Shown: positions 47,390 to 56,127 of the stretch, piece by piece
Numbering within the stretch: position 1 is the stretch's first letter
Layout: every line of letters begins with the position of its first letter
Assembly: GCF_004784475.1 (NCBI RefSeq)
Contig: NZ_SRRT01000008.1
Location: 62,001 to 126,000, forward strand
Source of the DNA: Streptomyces bauhiniae
GTDB lineage: Bacteria; Actinomycetota; Actinomycetes; Streptomycetales; Streptomycetaceae
Reading direction: 5' to 3'
Length of the DNA stretch: 64,000 bases
The notes under the pieces: generated by a model
What the model was told of the DNA's origin: nothing
What the model saw: only the letters and a program-made list of their open reading frames with translations
Database searches by the model: none
Program-made: the position numbers and the translations under genes

Positions 47390-48672
47390 GTGAGCTTCCC
47401 GTCCATGAGCGTGGCCTTGCCCCGCAGCCAGGTGTGGGTGACACGGCCCGGCAGCTCGCGGCCCTCGTAGGGGGTGTTGCGGCTGCGCGAGGCGAAGCGC
47501 GCGGGGTCCACCTGTCCACGGTAGGCCGTGTCCACGAGGGTGAGGTTGGCGGGCTCGCCCGCGGCGACCGGGCGGCCGTGGCCGGTGGCGCCGCCGATGC
47601 GGGCCGGGGTGAAGGACATCCGGTCGGCGACCGCGGCCCAGTCCAGCAGGCCGGTCTCCACCATGGTCTCCTGCACCACGGACAGCGCGGTCTCCAGGCC
47701 GACCATGCCCATGGCGGCCGCGGCCCACTCGCAGTCCTTGTCCTCGTGCGGGTGCGGGGCGTGGTCGGTGGCGACGATGTCGATCGTGCCGTCGGCCAGC
47801 GCCTCGCGCAGGGCGCGCACATCGCGCTCGGTACGCAGCGGCGGGTTGACCTTGTAGGCGGGGTTGTAGGTGCGCACCATCTCCTCGGTCAGGAGCAGGT
47901 GGTGCGGGCACACCTCGGCGGTGACGTCGATGCCGCGGGACTTGGCCCAGCGGATGATCTCCACCGAGCCGGCCGTGGAGAGGTGGCAGATGTGCAGGCG
48001 GGAGCCGACGTGCTCGGCGAGCAGCACGTCCCGCGCGATGATCGACTCCTCGGCGACGGCCGGCCAGCCGCCGAGGCCCAGCTCGGCGGAGACGACGCCC
48101 TCGTTCATCTGGGCGCCCTCGGTGAGCCGGGGCTCCTGGGCGTGCTGGGCGACGACCCCGCCGAACGCCTTCACGTACTCCAGGGCGCGGCGCATGATCA
48201 CCGCGTCGTCCACACACTTGCCGTCGTCGGAGAAGACGCTGACCTCGGCGGCCGAGTCGTGCATGGCGCCCAGCTCGGCGAGCTTCTTGCCCTCCAGGCC
48301 CACGGTGACGGCGCCGATGGGGCGTACGTCGCAGTAGCCGGACTCCTTGCCGAGCCGCCAGACCTGCTCGACCACGCCGGCGGTGTCGGCGACGGGGAAG
48401 GTGTTGGCCATGGCGAAGACGGCGGTGAAGCCGCCGGAGGCGGCGGCGCGGGTGCCGGTCAGCACGGTCTCGGAGTCCTCGCGGCCCGGCTCGCGCAGAT
48501 GGGTGTGCAGGTCGACCAGGCCCGGCAGCAGCACCTTGCCACCGGCCTCGATCACCTCGGCGCCCTCGGCGCTCAGCCCGGTGCCGACCGCCGCGATCAG
48601 CTCGCCGTCGATCAGTACGTCCTGCGGCTCGCCCCCGAGCACCTTCGCACCACGGATCAGGATCTTGCTCAT
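47386..48672 (-). CDS. pyrC: Dihydroorotase
   Basis: Cyclises carbamoyl aspartate to dihydroorotate. The 428-residue type-I amidohydrolase has the metal-binding DLHTHLREPGRED (about 54-66), further histidines in HICHLSTAGSVE, and the catalytic aspartate in VATDHAPH. It begins six bases after the pyrB stop codon and overlaps the PH-domain gene by four bases. Confidence 0.97.
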   Translation of the reverse strand: MSKILIRGAKVLGGEPQDVLIDGELIAAVGTGLSAEGAEVIEAGGKVLLPGLVDLHTHLREPGREDSETVLTGTRAAASGGFTAVFAMANTFPVADTAGVVEQVWRLGKESGYCDVRPIGAVTVGLEGKKLAELGAMHDSAAEVSVFSDDGKCVDDAVIMRRALEYVKAFGGVVAQHAQEPRLTEGAQMNEGVVSAELGLGGWPAVAEESIIARDVLLAEHVGSRLHICHLSTAGSVEIIRWAKSRGIDVTAEVCPHHLLLTEEMVRTYNPAYKVNPPLRTERDVRALREALADGTIDIVATDHAPHPHEDKDCEWAAAAMGMVGLETALSVVQETMVETGLLDWAAVADRMSFTPARIGGATGHGRPVAAGEPANLTLVDTAYRGQVDPARFASRSRNTPYEGRELPGRVTHTWLRGKATLMDGKLT

Positions 48673-48677
48673 GGGTC

Positions 48678-49670
48678 TTACTTCTCCTCGGTACGAAGGT
48701 GGGCGGTGGCGGGCTGGGCGCCGGCGGGCTCGTTGCCGCCGAGCAGCAGGTAGAGGACGGCCATGCGGATGGAGACGCCGTTGGCGACCTGCTCCACGAC
48801 CGTGCAGCGGTCGGAGTCGGCGACCTCGGCGGTGATCTCCATGCCCCGGACCATCGGGCCGGGGTGCATCACGATGGCGTGGTCCGGCAGCCTGGCCATG
48901 CGGTCGCCGTCGAGGCCGTAGCGGCGGGAGTACTCGCGCTCGGTGGGGAAGAACGCGGCGTTCATCCGCTCGCGCTGCACGCGGAGCATCATCACCGCGT
49001 CGGACTTGGGCAGCGTGGAGTCGAGGTCGTAGGAGACCTCGCAGGGCCAGGTCTCCACGCCGACCGGCAGCAGGGTGGGCGGGGCGACCAGGGTGACCTC
49101 GGCGCCCAGGGTGTGCAGCAGATCCACGTTGGAGCGGGCGACGCGGCTGTGCAGGACGTCGCCGACGAGGGTGACGCGCTTGCCGTCGAGGTCCCGGCCG
49201 AGCCCGGCGTCGGCGCCGATCAGGCGGCGGCGCATGGTGAAGGCGTCCAGCAGGGCCTGGGTGGGGTGCTGGTGGGTGCCGTCGCCGGCGTTGATGACCG
49301 GGGCGTCGATCCAGCCGGAGTTGGCGAGGCGGTAGGGGGCGCCGGAGGCGCTGTGCCGGATGACGACGGCGTCCACGCCCATCGCCTCCAGCGTCTGGGC
49401 GGTGTCCTTCAGCGACTCGCCCTTGGAGACGCTGGAGCCCTTGGCCGCGAAGTTGATGACATCGGCGGAGAGGCGCTTCTCGGCGGCCTCGAACGAGATC
49501 CGGGTGCGGGTCGAGTCCTCGAAGAAGAGGTTGCAGACCGTGCGGCCGCGCAGGGTCGGCAGTTTCTTGATCGGCCGGTCCGCGACCCGGGCCATCTCCT
49601 CGGCGGTGTCGAGGATCAGGACGGCGTCGTCGCGGGTGAGGTCGGCGGCCGAGATGAGATGACGCTGCAT
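48678..49670 (-). CDS. pyrB: Aspartate carbamoyltransferase catalytic chain
   Basis: Joins aspartate and carbamoyl phosphate. The 330-residue protein has the carbamoyl phosphate site FFEDSTRTRISFE (about 49-61), RHSASGAPY, and the second-domain motifs GDVLHSRVARSN and MHPGPMVRG. No pyrI regulatory chain gene is present. It lies 91 bases downstream of pyrR. Confidence 0.97.
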   Translation of the reverse strand: MQRHLISAADLTRDDAVLILDTAEEMARVADRPIKKLPTLRGRTVCNLFFEDSTRTRISFEAAEKRLSADVINFAAKGSSVSKGESLKDTAQTLEAMGVDAVVIRHSASGAPYRLANSGWIDAPVINAGDGTHQHPTQALLDAFTMRRRLIGADAGLGRDLDGKRVTLVGDVLHSRVARSNVDLLHTLGAEVTLVAPPTLLPVGVETWPCEVSYDLDSTLPKSDAVMMLRVQRERMNAAFFPTEREYSRRYGLDGDRMARLPDHAIVMHPGPMVRGMEITAEVADSDRCTVVEQVANGVSIRMAVLYLLLGGNEPAGAQPATAHLRTEEK

Positions 49671-49761
49671 CTGTCAGGCTCCGTAAGGCAGTTAATACGG
49701 GAGGTTTCGGGCGGACCGGGGTGCGCCGGGGCACGCCGAAGCGGCCGGGCACCCGGAGGCG

Positions 49762-50334
49762 CTACTGGTCGGCAGACTTGGCACCGAGCAGCACGGTGTC
49801 CCGTCCGTCCTCCTCGGCGAGCTGGACCTTGACCGTCTCCCGCAGCGACGTGGGGAGGTTCTTGCCGACGTAGTCGGCGCGGATCGGGAGTTCCCGGTGC
49901 CCGCGGTCGACGAGGACGGCGAGCTGCACCGCGCGGGGGCGCCCGATGTCGTTCAGGGCGTCGAGGGCGGCGCGGATGGTGCGGCCGGAGAAGAGCACGT
50001 CGTCGACGAGGACCACCAGGCGGCCGTCGACTCCCTCACCGGGGATCTCGGTGCGGGCGAGGGCGCGCGGGGGGTGCATGCGCAGGTCGTCGCGGTACAT
50101 CGTGATGTCGAGCGAGCCGACGGGGATCTTCCGGCCGGTGACCTGCTCCAGCTTGACGGCGAGCCGCTGGGCGAGGAAGACGCCTCGCGTGGGGATGCCG
50201 AGGAGCACCACGTCGTCGGCGCCCTTGGCGCGTTCGACGATCTCGTGGGCGATGCGGGTCAGAACCCTGGCGATGTCCGGGCCTTCGAGCACGGGCCGGG
50301 CATCGGAGTTGAGCGGATTGGCGTGCGTGTCCAT
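49762..50334 (-). CDS. pyrR: Bifunctional pyrimidine operon regulator / uracil phosphoribosyltransferase
   Basis: An RNA-binding regulator that responds to UMP/UTP and has weak uracil phosphoribosyltransferase activity. The 190-residue protein has the PRPP loop VVLVDDVLFSGRTIRAAL (about 105-122) and basic residues for RNA binding. In mycobacteria PyrR represses translation of its own operon by binding near the ribosome binding site, and a matching RNA loop lies just upstream here. First gene of the pyr operon, divergent from bldD. Confidence 0.96.
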   Translation of the reverse strand: MDTHANPLNSDARPVLEGPDIARVLTRIAHEIVERAKGADDVVLLGIPTRGVFLAQRLAVKLEQVTGRKIPVGSLDITMYRDDLRMHPPRALARTEIPGEGVDGRLVVLVDDVLFSGRTIRAALDALNDIGRPRAVQLAVLVDRGHRELPIRADYVGKNLPTSLRETVKVQLAEEDGRDTVLLGAKSADQ

Positions 50335-50352
50335 ACGAAACGGACCTCCTTC

Positions 50353-50370
50353 TCCGCCTCACGGGACGGA
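50353..50370 (-). promoter_or_regulatory. PyrR-binding loop in the pyrR leader
   Basis: On the minus strand the leader contains TCCGTCCCGTGAGGCGGA, a four-bp stem closing a loop. The loop segment GTCCCGTGAGGC matches the PyrR recognition consensus ARUCCNGNGAGGYU well. It lies five bases before the AAGGAGG ribosome binding site of pyrR. A -10 TAGGGT (50400-50405) places the transcript start near 50393. There is no terminator in the leader, so control should be translational. Confidence 0.65.
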
Positions 50371-50487
50371 CTTTAAAGGACGTCGGATTTGCGCCAACCA
50401 CCCTAGCAGGTCCCCGGAGGGGCTTCTTCACCCGCTTGGCCCAACGGGCGGCCACTACCACGGAAGAGTCGGTGTGGACCATTCGGC

Positions 50488-50529
50488 TTGACGCAGGAGA
50501 ATCACGCTGCGTAACCTCACAGTGAGTTA
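50488..50529 (+). promoter_or_regulatory. bldD: bldD promoter with BldD operator
   Basis: TTGACG (50488-50493) and TAACCT (50512-50517) are 18 bases apart. The sequence TCACAGTGAGTTA (50517-50529) fits the BldD consensus TNAC-N5-GTNA exactly and covers the start point. This matches the known autorepression of bldD. Confidence 0.75.
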
Positions 50530-50586
50530 CCAGCCGCGCGGTGGGATCACCTGCCGCCCGCGTCTACACAGTGTCCGGGGAGCTAT

Positions 50587-51087
50587 ATGTCCAGCGAATA
50601 CGCCAAACAGCTCGGGGCCAAGCTCCGGGCCATCCGCACCCAGCAGGGCCTTTCCCTCCACGGTGTCGAGGAGAAGTCCCAGGGGCGCTGGAAGGCCGTG
50701 GTGGTCGGTTCCTACGAGCGCGGCGACCGTGCCGTGACCGTACAGCGCCTGGCCGAGCTGGCCGATTTCTACGGCGTTCCGGTGCAGGAGCTGCTGCCGG
50801 GCACCACGCCGGGCGGGGCCGCCGAGCCGCCGCCGAAGCTGGTCCTGGACCTGGAGCGGCTGGCCACCGTGCCGGCCGAGAAGGCGGGCCCCCTCCAGCG
50901 GTACGCGGCGACCATCCAGTCCCAGCGCGGCGACTACAACGGCAAGGTGCTGTCGATCCGCCAGGACGACCTGCGCACCCTCGCCGTCATCTACGACCAG
51001 TCCCCCTCGGTCCTCACCGAGCAGCTCATCAGTTGGGGCGTCCTGGACGCGGACGCGCGCCGCGCGGTCGCCCACGAGGACGCCTGA
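50587..51087 (+). CDS. bldD: Developmental master regulator BldD
   Basis: Represses sporulation and antibiotic genes during vegetative growth when bound to tetrameric cyclic di-GMP. The 166-residue protein has an N-terminal helix-turn-helix (about 6-68; GVEEKSQGRWKAVVVGSYER) and a C-terminal domain with the c-di-GMP motif R114-G-D116 ... R125-x-x-D128. Both motifs are intact. ATG 50587 is preceded by GGGGAG. It stands alone between its operator and a strong terminator. Confidence 0.98.
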   Translation: MSSEYAKQLGAKLRAIRTQQGLSLHGVEEKSQGRWKAVVVGSYERGDRAVTVQRLAELADFYGVPVQELLPGTTPGGAAEPPPKLVLDLERLATVPAEKAGPLQRYAATIQSQRGDYNGKVLSIRQDDLRTLAVIYDQSPSVLTEQLISWGVLDADARRAVAHEDA

Positions 51088-51117
51088 CCGCTCCGCGGGG
51101 TTCAGCAGCAGAAACGT

Positions 51118-51165
51118 GCCGCCGGGGTGGCAGGGAAACCTTCCCTGCCACCCCGGCGGCTTTTT
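51118..51165 (+). terminator. Intrinsic terminator after bldD
   Basis: Perfect 20-bp arms, 51118-51137 and 51141-51160 (GCCGCCGGGGTGG...), with a three-base loop, followed by TTTTT. Confidence 0.93.
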
Positions 51166-51189
51166 CGGCTCGCTGAGGCCGGAGAAACT

Positions 51190-51214
51190 CAGGGGCGCGG
51201 GGAACTGCGCGACC
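51190..51214. repeat. Streptomyces intergenic repeat, copy 2
   Basis: CAGGGGCGCGGGGAACTGCG at 51190-51209 is the reverse complement of the core at 30301-30325, with near identity over about 24 bases. It lies between the bldD terminator and nusB. Confidence 0.7.
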
Positions 51215-51263
51215 AGCCCCGACGGGCCGGCACACGCGGCTCTCCCGCGCCCCTACGACGCTG

Positions 51264-51698
51264 CTACGGCTGATCGCGCCGCAGGCTCGGCTTCAGCTCC
51301 TTGAAGCGGCCGAGAAGACCGTTCACGAAGGCCGGCGACTCGTCCGTCGAGAACTCCTTCGCGAGCTGCACCATCTCGTCGAGGACGACCGCGTCCGGGG
51401 TCTCGTCCTCCCAGATCAGCTCGTACGCGCCGAGGCGCAGCAGGTTGCGGTCGACGACCGGCATCCGGTCGAGCGTCCAGCCCACCGCGTACTGGGCGAT
51501 CAGGTCGTCGATGCGGCGGGCGCGCTCGGCGTACCCCTCGACGAGCTGCATGGTGTACTCGCTGACGGGCGGCTGCCGGGTGTCGCTCCGGGAGAGCCGG
51601 ACCCAGTCGGCGAGAACCGTGATGACGTCGGTGCCGCGCTGGTCACCCTCGAAGAGGATCTGGAAGGCGCGCTTGCGGGCCGTGTTGCGGGCGGCCAC
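51264..51698 (-). CDS. nusB: Transcription antitermination factor NusB
   Basis: Binds boxA RNA with NusE (S10) and promotes rRNA antitermination. The 144-residue all-helical protein has ARNTARKRAFQILFEGDQ at the start and the conserved LRLGAYELIWEDETPDAVVLDE segment (given in part: LRLGAYELIW). GTG start at 51698, two bases after the efp stop, so the genes are translationally coupled. Confidence 0.96.
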   Translation of the reverse strand: MAARNTARKRAFQILFEGDQRGTDVITVLADWVRLSRSDTRQPPVSEYTMQLVEGYAERARRIDDLIAQYAVGWTLDRMPVVDRNLLRLGAYELIWEDETPDAVVLDEMVQLAKEFSTDESPAFVNGLLGRFKELKPSLRRDQP

Positions 51699-51700
51699 GG

Positions 51701-52267
51701 TTAGCTGTTCACCCGGCCGAGGTAGTCGCTCGTGCGGGTGTCGACCTTGATCTTCTCGCCGGTGGTGATGAAGAGCGGGACCTGGATCTGGTGGCCGGTC
51801 TCCAGGATGGCGGGCTTGGTGCCACCGGTGGAGCGGTCGCCCTGGACGCCCGGCTCGGTCTCCTGGATGACCAGCTCGACGGCGGCCGGCAGCTCCACGA
51901 AGAGCACCTCGCCCTCGTGCTGGGCGACGACGGCGGTGAAGCCCTCGATCAGGAAGTTCGCGGCGTCGCCGACGGCCTTCGGGTCGATGTGGAGCTGGTC
52001 GTACGTCTCCATGTCCATGAAGACGAAGTACTCGCCGTCCTTGTACGAGTACTGCATGTCGCGCTTGTCGACGGTGGCCGTCTCGACCTTGACACCGGCG
52101 TTGAAGGTCTTGTCGACCACCTTGCCGGAGAGGACGTTCTTGAGCTTGGTGCGCACGAAGGCCGGGCCCTTACCGGGCTTGACGTGCTGGAACTCGACGA
52201 CGGACCAAAGCTGGCCCCCGTCGAGCTTGAGCACCATGCCGTTCTTGAGGTCGTTCGTGGAAGCCAC
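51701..52267 (-). CDS. efp: Elongation factor P
   Basis: Relieves ribosome stalling at polyproline. The 188-residue protein has three beta-barrel domains. The tip loop is PGKGPAF with K33 and prolines on both sides. This is the actinobacterial loop type that works without the lysylation or rhamnosylation used elsewhere, and no epmA or earP gene is nearby. GTG start at 52267 with AGGAGA upstream. Confidence 0.97.
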   Translation of the reverse strand: MASTNDLKNGMVLKLDGGQLWSVVEFQHVKPGKGPAFVRTKLKNVLSGKVVDKTFNAGVKVETATVDKRDMQYSYKDGEYFVFMDMETYDQLHIDPKAVGDAANFLIEGFTAVVAQHEGEVLFVELPAAVELVIQETEPGVQGDRSTGGTKPAILETGHQIQVPLFITTGEKIKVDTRTSDYLGRVNS

Positions 52268-52316
52268 GGTTGCGGAATCTCCTGGACTGACGTACGACCC
52301 CGGCGCTCACACCTGT

Positions 52317-53432
52317 CTACAGGGCGAGCAGTTCCTTGGTCGTGATGGTGAGTAGCTCGGGTCCGCCGTCCGCCTCGGGGCGGACGACGAGCGTGTCATC
52401 GATCCGGACTCCGCCCCGGCCCGGAAGGTGGACCCCCGGCTCGACGGTGACCGGCACGCAAGCGTCAAGTTTACCCATGGCCGCGGGGGCGAGCTGCGGG
52501 TCCTCGTCGATTTCGAGCCCGACCCCGTGTCCGGTGGCCGGCTGGAGGGCCGCGCCGTGCCCGGCGGAGTCCAGCACCTGGCGCGCGGCACGGTCCACGT
52601 CACGGCAGGCCGCGCCCGGCACGAGGGCCTCGCGACCGGCCCGTTGGGCGGCGAAGACCAGGTCGTACAGCTCGACCTGCCAGTCGGCCGGCGAGGTGCC
52701 GATGACGAAGGTCCGGCCGATCTCGCACCGGTAGCCGCGGTAGGCGGCGCCCAGGCAGACGGAGAGGAAGTCGCCCTCCTCCACCCGCCGGTCGGTGGGA
52801 CGGTGGCCCGGACGGCCGGAGTTGGGGCCGGTGGCCACCGAGGTCGGGAAGGCCGGGCCCTCGGCGCCGTGGTCGACCAGCCGGCGCTCCAGCTCCAGCG
52901 CGAGATGGCGCTCGGTGCGGCCGACGAGGATGGACTCCAGCAGCTCGCCGAGGGCCTGGTCGGCGATCTCGGCGCCGATGCGCAGGCAGGAGATCTCCTC
53001 CTCGTCCTTGATCAGCCTGAGCTGCTCCACGGCCGTACCGAGCCCGGCGAGCCGCAGCCCCGGCGCGACGGCGTCCAGGGCGCGGTACCGGGCGACGGTG
53101 AGGTGGTGCTCCTCCACGGCGAGGGCCTCGCTGCCCTGGCTCCCGGCCAGGTCGGCGGCGGCCACGGCCGGGTCGCGGCCGGGCGTGGACAGGATGTGCA
53201 GGACCAGGGACTCGTCGGGGCGCCCGTCCGCGGGCCGGTCCTCCGGCGGGACGGGGCACACCAACTGGTCCTGCTGGTCCTGGTCCCTGCCGAGCAGCAG
53301 GACAGCGCCCTGGGGCGCGGCGCCCGCCAGGTAGCGCACATTGGCGGGGCGGGAGATGAGCGCTGCCGCGGTACCGGCCGCGTTGCAGCGTTCCCTCAGC
53401 CGGGATCGACGGGTCGCGTACACCTCTGACAT
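52317..53432 (-). CDS. pepQ: M24-family aminopeptidase P-like protein with altered metal ligands
   Basis: A 371-residue protein with a creatinase-like N-terminal domain (about 1-135) and a pita-bread M24 domain (about 140-371). It sits directly upstream of efp, as pepQ-type Xaa-Pro peptidases often do. Of the five usual metal ligands only H302 (GHGVGLE) and E331 (VEPG) look standard. The first aspartate is C226 (SVCLG), the second is E237 (CEIGRT), and the last glutamate is D345 (RIDDT). Activity as a peptidase is thus doubtful; it may bind a different metal or have a non-catalytic role. ATG at 53432. Confidence 0.88.
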   Translation of the reverse strand: MSEVYATRRSRLRERCNAAGTAAALISRPANVRYLAGAAPQGAVLLLGRDQDQQDQLVCPVPPEDRPADGRPDESLVLHILSTPGRDPAVAAADLAGSQGSEALAVEEHHLTVARYRALDAVAPGLRLAGLGTAVEQLRLIKDEEEISCLRIGAEIADQALGELLESILVGRTERHLALELERRLVDHGAEGPAFPTSVATGPNSGRPGHRPTDRRVEEGDFLSVCLGAAYRGYRCEIGRTFVIGTSPADWQVELYDLVFAAQRAGREALVPGAACRDVDRAARQVLDSAGHGAALQPATGHGVGLEIDEDPQLAPAAMGKLDACVPVTVEPGVHLPGRGGVRIDDTLVVRPEADGGPELLTITTKELLAL

Positions 53433-53502
53433 GAGACGAGCGTAGAAGTTGTGCCCGGTTTGTGCCGGTTGGCGGGGGCCGAGTGGGGTGCGGCCGGTGT
53501 CC

Positions 53503-54354
53503 CTACCAGTTCGGCGGGCTGGCGATCGCGCGGGCCAGCACCTCGTCCAGGACCCGCGCCGTGCCGGGGACGTCCAACTGGGAGTTGTCGATGATGGGCA
53601 GCCCGGAGCCGTACCAGCCGGCCATGCGGCCGTGGATGCGGGCCACCTCCTCGTCGGTGAGGCGGCGGTTGCCCGAGCGCTCGGCGTTGCGCTCCAGGAC
53701 GATGTCCAGCCCCGGCAGCAGCACCACCGGGAGCAGGCCGGGGCCCACATGGCGCTTCCAGCCGCCGAGCCCGACGACCGGGCGGTCCGGGAAGACGGCG
53801 TCGTCGAGGATGCAGGAGATCCCGTTGGCCAGGAAGTTGCGGGCCGCGAAGCCGCAGGTGCGGCGGGCCAGCCGGTACTGGGCCTCGGAGTGGTCGTTCC
53901 ACCCGGTCTGCGGGTCGGCGAAGCCGGAGCGGACCCACTCGCGCACGTCGTCCAGGCTGATGTGGGCGGTGGGCACCCGGCGGTGGTCGGCCCAGTACTT
54001 GGCCACGCTGGTCTTGCCCGCGCCCGCCGGGCCGATCAGCAGCACGGCGAGCGTGGTGGCCGAGGGGTCGGGCGCGGTCGGGTGGGGCGGCGCCGCGGGA
54101 ACGCCCACGGGACCGCCGGGCGGCAGCGTCACATGCCCGGAGACATCGGGCGCGGGCGGCGGGGCCACGGGGTGCTGAGGAGCGGGAGCCTGCGGCGGCG
54201 GGGCCGGCGGCGTGAGCGGCGCGGGCGGTACGGGAGCCGAGAACCCGGGTGGCGGCACGCCGGGACCCTGTGGCGCCCCCGCGGCCCAGGTGGTGTGCGG
54301 CCCGTGCCCCGGCTGGTGGGGCGGCGGCAGCGGAGATCCCACTGCGTGCTGCAT
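53503..54354 (-). CDS. P-loop kinase-like ATPase with Pro-rich N-terminus
   Basis: A protein of about 283 residues. The first 95 are a Pro/Ala/Gly-rich, disordered tail. The rest is a P-loop kinase domain with Walker A GPAGAGKTS (about 108), ISLDDVREWVRSG and CILDDAVFPDRP, similar to zeta-toxin or polynucleotide-kinase-like ATPases. The substrate is unknown. ATG 54354 has GGAG nine bases away; ATG 54369 and 54414 are in frame upstream. It lies beyond the aroB terminator, so it has its own promoter. Confidence 0.8.
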   Translation of the reverse strand: MQHAVGSPLPPPHQPGHGPHTTWAAGAPQGPGVPPPGFSAPVPPAPLTPPAPPPQAPAPQHPVAPPPAPDVSGHVTLPPGGPVGVPAAPPHPTAPDPSATTLAVLLIGPAGAGKTSVAKYWADHRRVPTAHISLDDVREWVRSGFADPQTGWNDHSEAQYRLARRTCGFAARNFLANGISCILDDAVFPDRPVVGLGGWKRHVGPGLLPVVLLPGLDIVLERNAERSGNRRLTDEEVARIHGRMAGWYGSGLPIIDNSQLDVPGTARVLDEVLARAIASPPNW

Positions 54355-54427
54355 CCGTTGCCACTCCATCTCGTACACACACTCGGCGCCGGAAGGCGGG
54401 TACGGAGCCCGCACCCTACCGAACGGT

Positions 54428-54468
54428 ACCGCCCCCGGCCGTCATTCGGTGAAACGGCCGGGGGCGGT
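54428..54468 (-). terminator. Terminator after aroB
   Basis: ACCGCCCCCGGCCGT (54428-54442) pairs exactly with ACGGCCGGGGGCGGT (54454-54468), 11-base loop, about 50 bases beyond the aroB stop. Confidence 0.85.
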
Positions 54469-54520
54469 GCGAAGTGCCCGCCCCGCGTGGGGAATCGGGG
54501 CACACCGGGCGGTACGGGAC

Positions 54521-55612
54521 CTACTGGCCGACCTCGCCGTAGGCGGCGAGGAGCACGGCCGGGTCGGGGCCCTCCAGCACGGTCGGCCGGGCGAGGCCGT
54601 CCAGCACGATGAAGCGGAGCAGGTCGCCACGGGACTTCTTGTCGACCTTCATCGCCTCCACCAGCTTGGGCCACTGGTCGTAGCGGTAGTGCAGCGGCAG
54701 GCCCACCGACTCCAGGACCGCGCGGTGCCGGTCGGCGGTCGCGTCGTCCAACCGGCCCGCCAGGCGGCCGAGTTCGGCGGCGAAGTGCATGCCGACGGCG
54801 ACGGCCGCGCCGTGCCGCCACTTGTACCGTTCGTTCTTCTCGATGGCGTGGCCGAGGGTGTGGCCGTAGTTGAGGATCTCCCGGCGGCCGGTCTCCTTGA
54901 GGTCGGAGGAGACCACGTCGGCCTTGACCCGGATCGAGCGCTCGATCAGCTCGGCGGTGTGCGGGCCCGCCGGGGTGCGGGCGGCCTCCGGGTCGGACTC
55001 GATCAGGTCGAGGATCACCGGGTCGGCGATGAAGCCGGCCTTGATGACCTCCGCCAGCCCGGAGACGTAGTCGTGCACCGGGAGGGAGTCCAGCGCGGCC
55101 AGGTCGCACAGGACGCCGGCCGGGGGGTGGAAGGCGCCGACGAGGTTCTTGCCCTCGGCGGTGTTGATGCCGGTCTTGCCGCCGACCGCCGCGTCCACCA
55201 TGGCCAGCACGGTGGTGGGGACGGCGATCCAGCGCACGCCGCGCAGCCAGGTCGCCGCGACGAATCCGGCGAGGTCGGTGGTGGCGCCGCCGCCGACGCC
55301 CACGACCACGTCGGTGCGGGTGAAGCCGGACTGGCCGAGCGCCTTCCAGCAGTAGGCGGCGACCTCGGCGGTCTTCGCCTCCTCGGCGTTGGGCACCTGG
55401 ATGGCGACCGCCTCGTACCCCTGCTCCGCCAGGTCGGCGCGGAGCGCGTCGCCGGTCTCGGCGAGCGCCTCGGGGTGGATGACCGCGACCCGCTTGGCCT
55501 TCTGGCCGATCAGTCCGGCCAGCTCGCCCAGCAACTGGCGGCCCACCAGGACCTCGTAGGGGTCGGTGCCCGCCGTCCCGGCGATCTGGATGCGGGTGAC
55601 TGCCTCGCTCAT
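54521..55612 (-). CDS. aroB: 3-dehydroquinate synthase
   Basis: Second step of the shikimate pathway: DAHP to 3-dehydroquinate with NAD and a metal. The 363-residue enzyme has the NAD-binding GVGGGATTDLAGFVAATWLRG (about 95-115; shown in part GVGGGATTDLAG), IPTTVLAMVDAAVGGKTGIN-type core (PTTVLAMVDAAVGGKTG), and metal-binding histidines in LNYGHTLGHAIE. It overlaps aroK by four bases and ends the aroE-C-K-B run. Confidence 0.97.
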   Translation of the reverse strand: MSEAVTRIQIAGTAGTDPYEVLVGRQLLGELAGLIGQKAKRVAVIHPEALAETGDALRADLAEQGYEAVAIQVPNAEEAKTAEVAAYCWKALGQSGFTRTDVVVGVGGGATTDLAGFVAATWLRGVRWIAVPTTVLAMVDAAVGGKTGINTAEGKNLVGAFHPPAGVLCDLAALDSLPVHDYVSGLAEVIKAGFIADPVILDLIESDPEAARTPAGPHTAELIERSIRVKADVVSSDLKETGRREILNYGHTLGHAIEKNERYKWRHGAAVAVGMHFAAELGRLAGRLDDATADRHRAVLESVGLPLHYRYDQWPKLVEAMKVDKKSRGDLLRFIVLDGLARPTVLEGPDPAVLLAAYGEVGQ

Positions 55613-56127
55613 GCTTCCTTCAACTCCAGTGCGTCCAGGACGGCTCGGGCGACGTCCTCGGGACCGCGTCCGTCGGTCGGCACGACGGCGGTGGCGACCT
55701 CTTCGTACAGATGGCGGCGGGCCTCCATCAGCGCGCGCCACTGCTGGCGCGGGTTGACGGCGAGCAGCGGACGGGCCGCGTTCAGGCCGGTGCGGCGTAC
55801 GGCCTCCTCGACGTCCATCGAGAGGTAGACCACCCGCTGCGCGGTCAGCAGCGCGCGGGTGTCCGCGTCGAGGACGGCGCCGCCGCCCAGCGCGAGGACG
55901 CCCGCGTGCCCGGCGACCGCCTCGGCCACCGCGCGCTTCTCCAGCGCGCGGAAGGCGTCCTCGCCGTCGTCCACGAAGATCTCGGCGATGGTGCGGCCCT
56001 GGGCGGCCACGATGTCGTCGTCGGTGTCCCGGAACGCGGCGCCCAGCCGGTCGGCCAGCAGCCGTCCGACGGTGGACTTGCCCACGCCCATCGGTCCGAC
56101 CAGGACGACCAGGGGCACGGCGCTCAT
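55609..56127 (-). CDS. aroK: Shikimate kinase
   Basis: Phosphorylates shikimate. The 172-residue P-loop protein has GPMGVGKSTVGRLLA (about 11-25), the shikimate-binding DTDDDI, and ALGGGAVLD. Overlaps by four bases with aroC before it and aroB after it make a tightly coupled operon. Confidence 0.97.
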   Translation of the reverse strand: MSAVPLVVLVGPMGVGKSTVGRLLADRLGAAFRDTDDDIVAAQGRTIAEIFVDDGEDAFRALEKRAVAEAVAGHAGVLALGGGAVLDADTRALLTAQRVVYLSMDVEEAVRRTGLNAARPLLAVNPRQQWRALMEARRHLYEEVATAVVPTDGRGPEDVARAVLDALELKEA

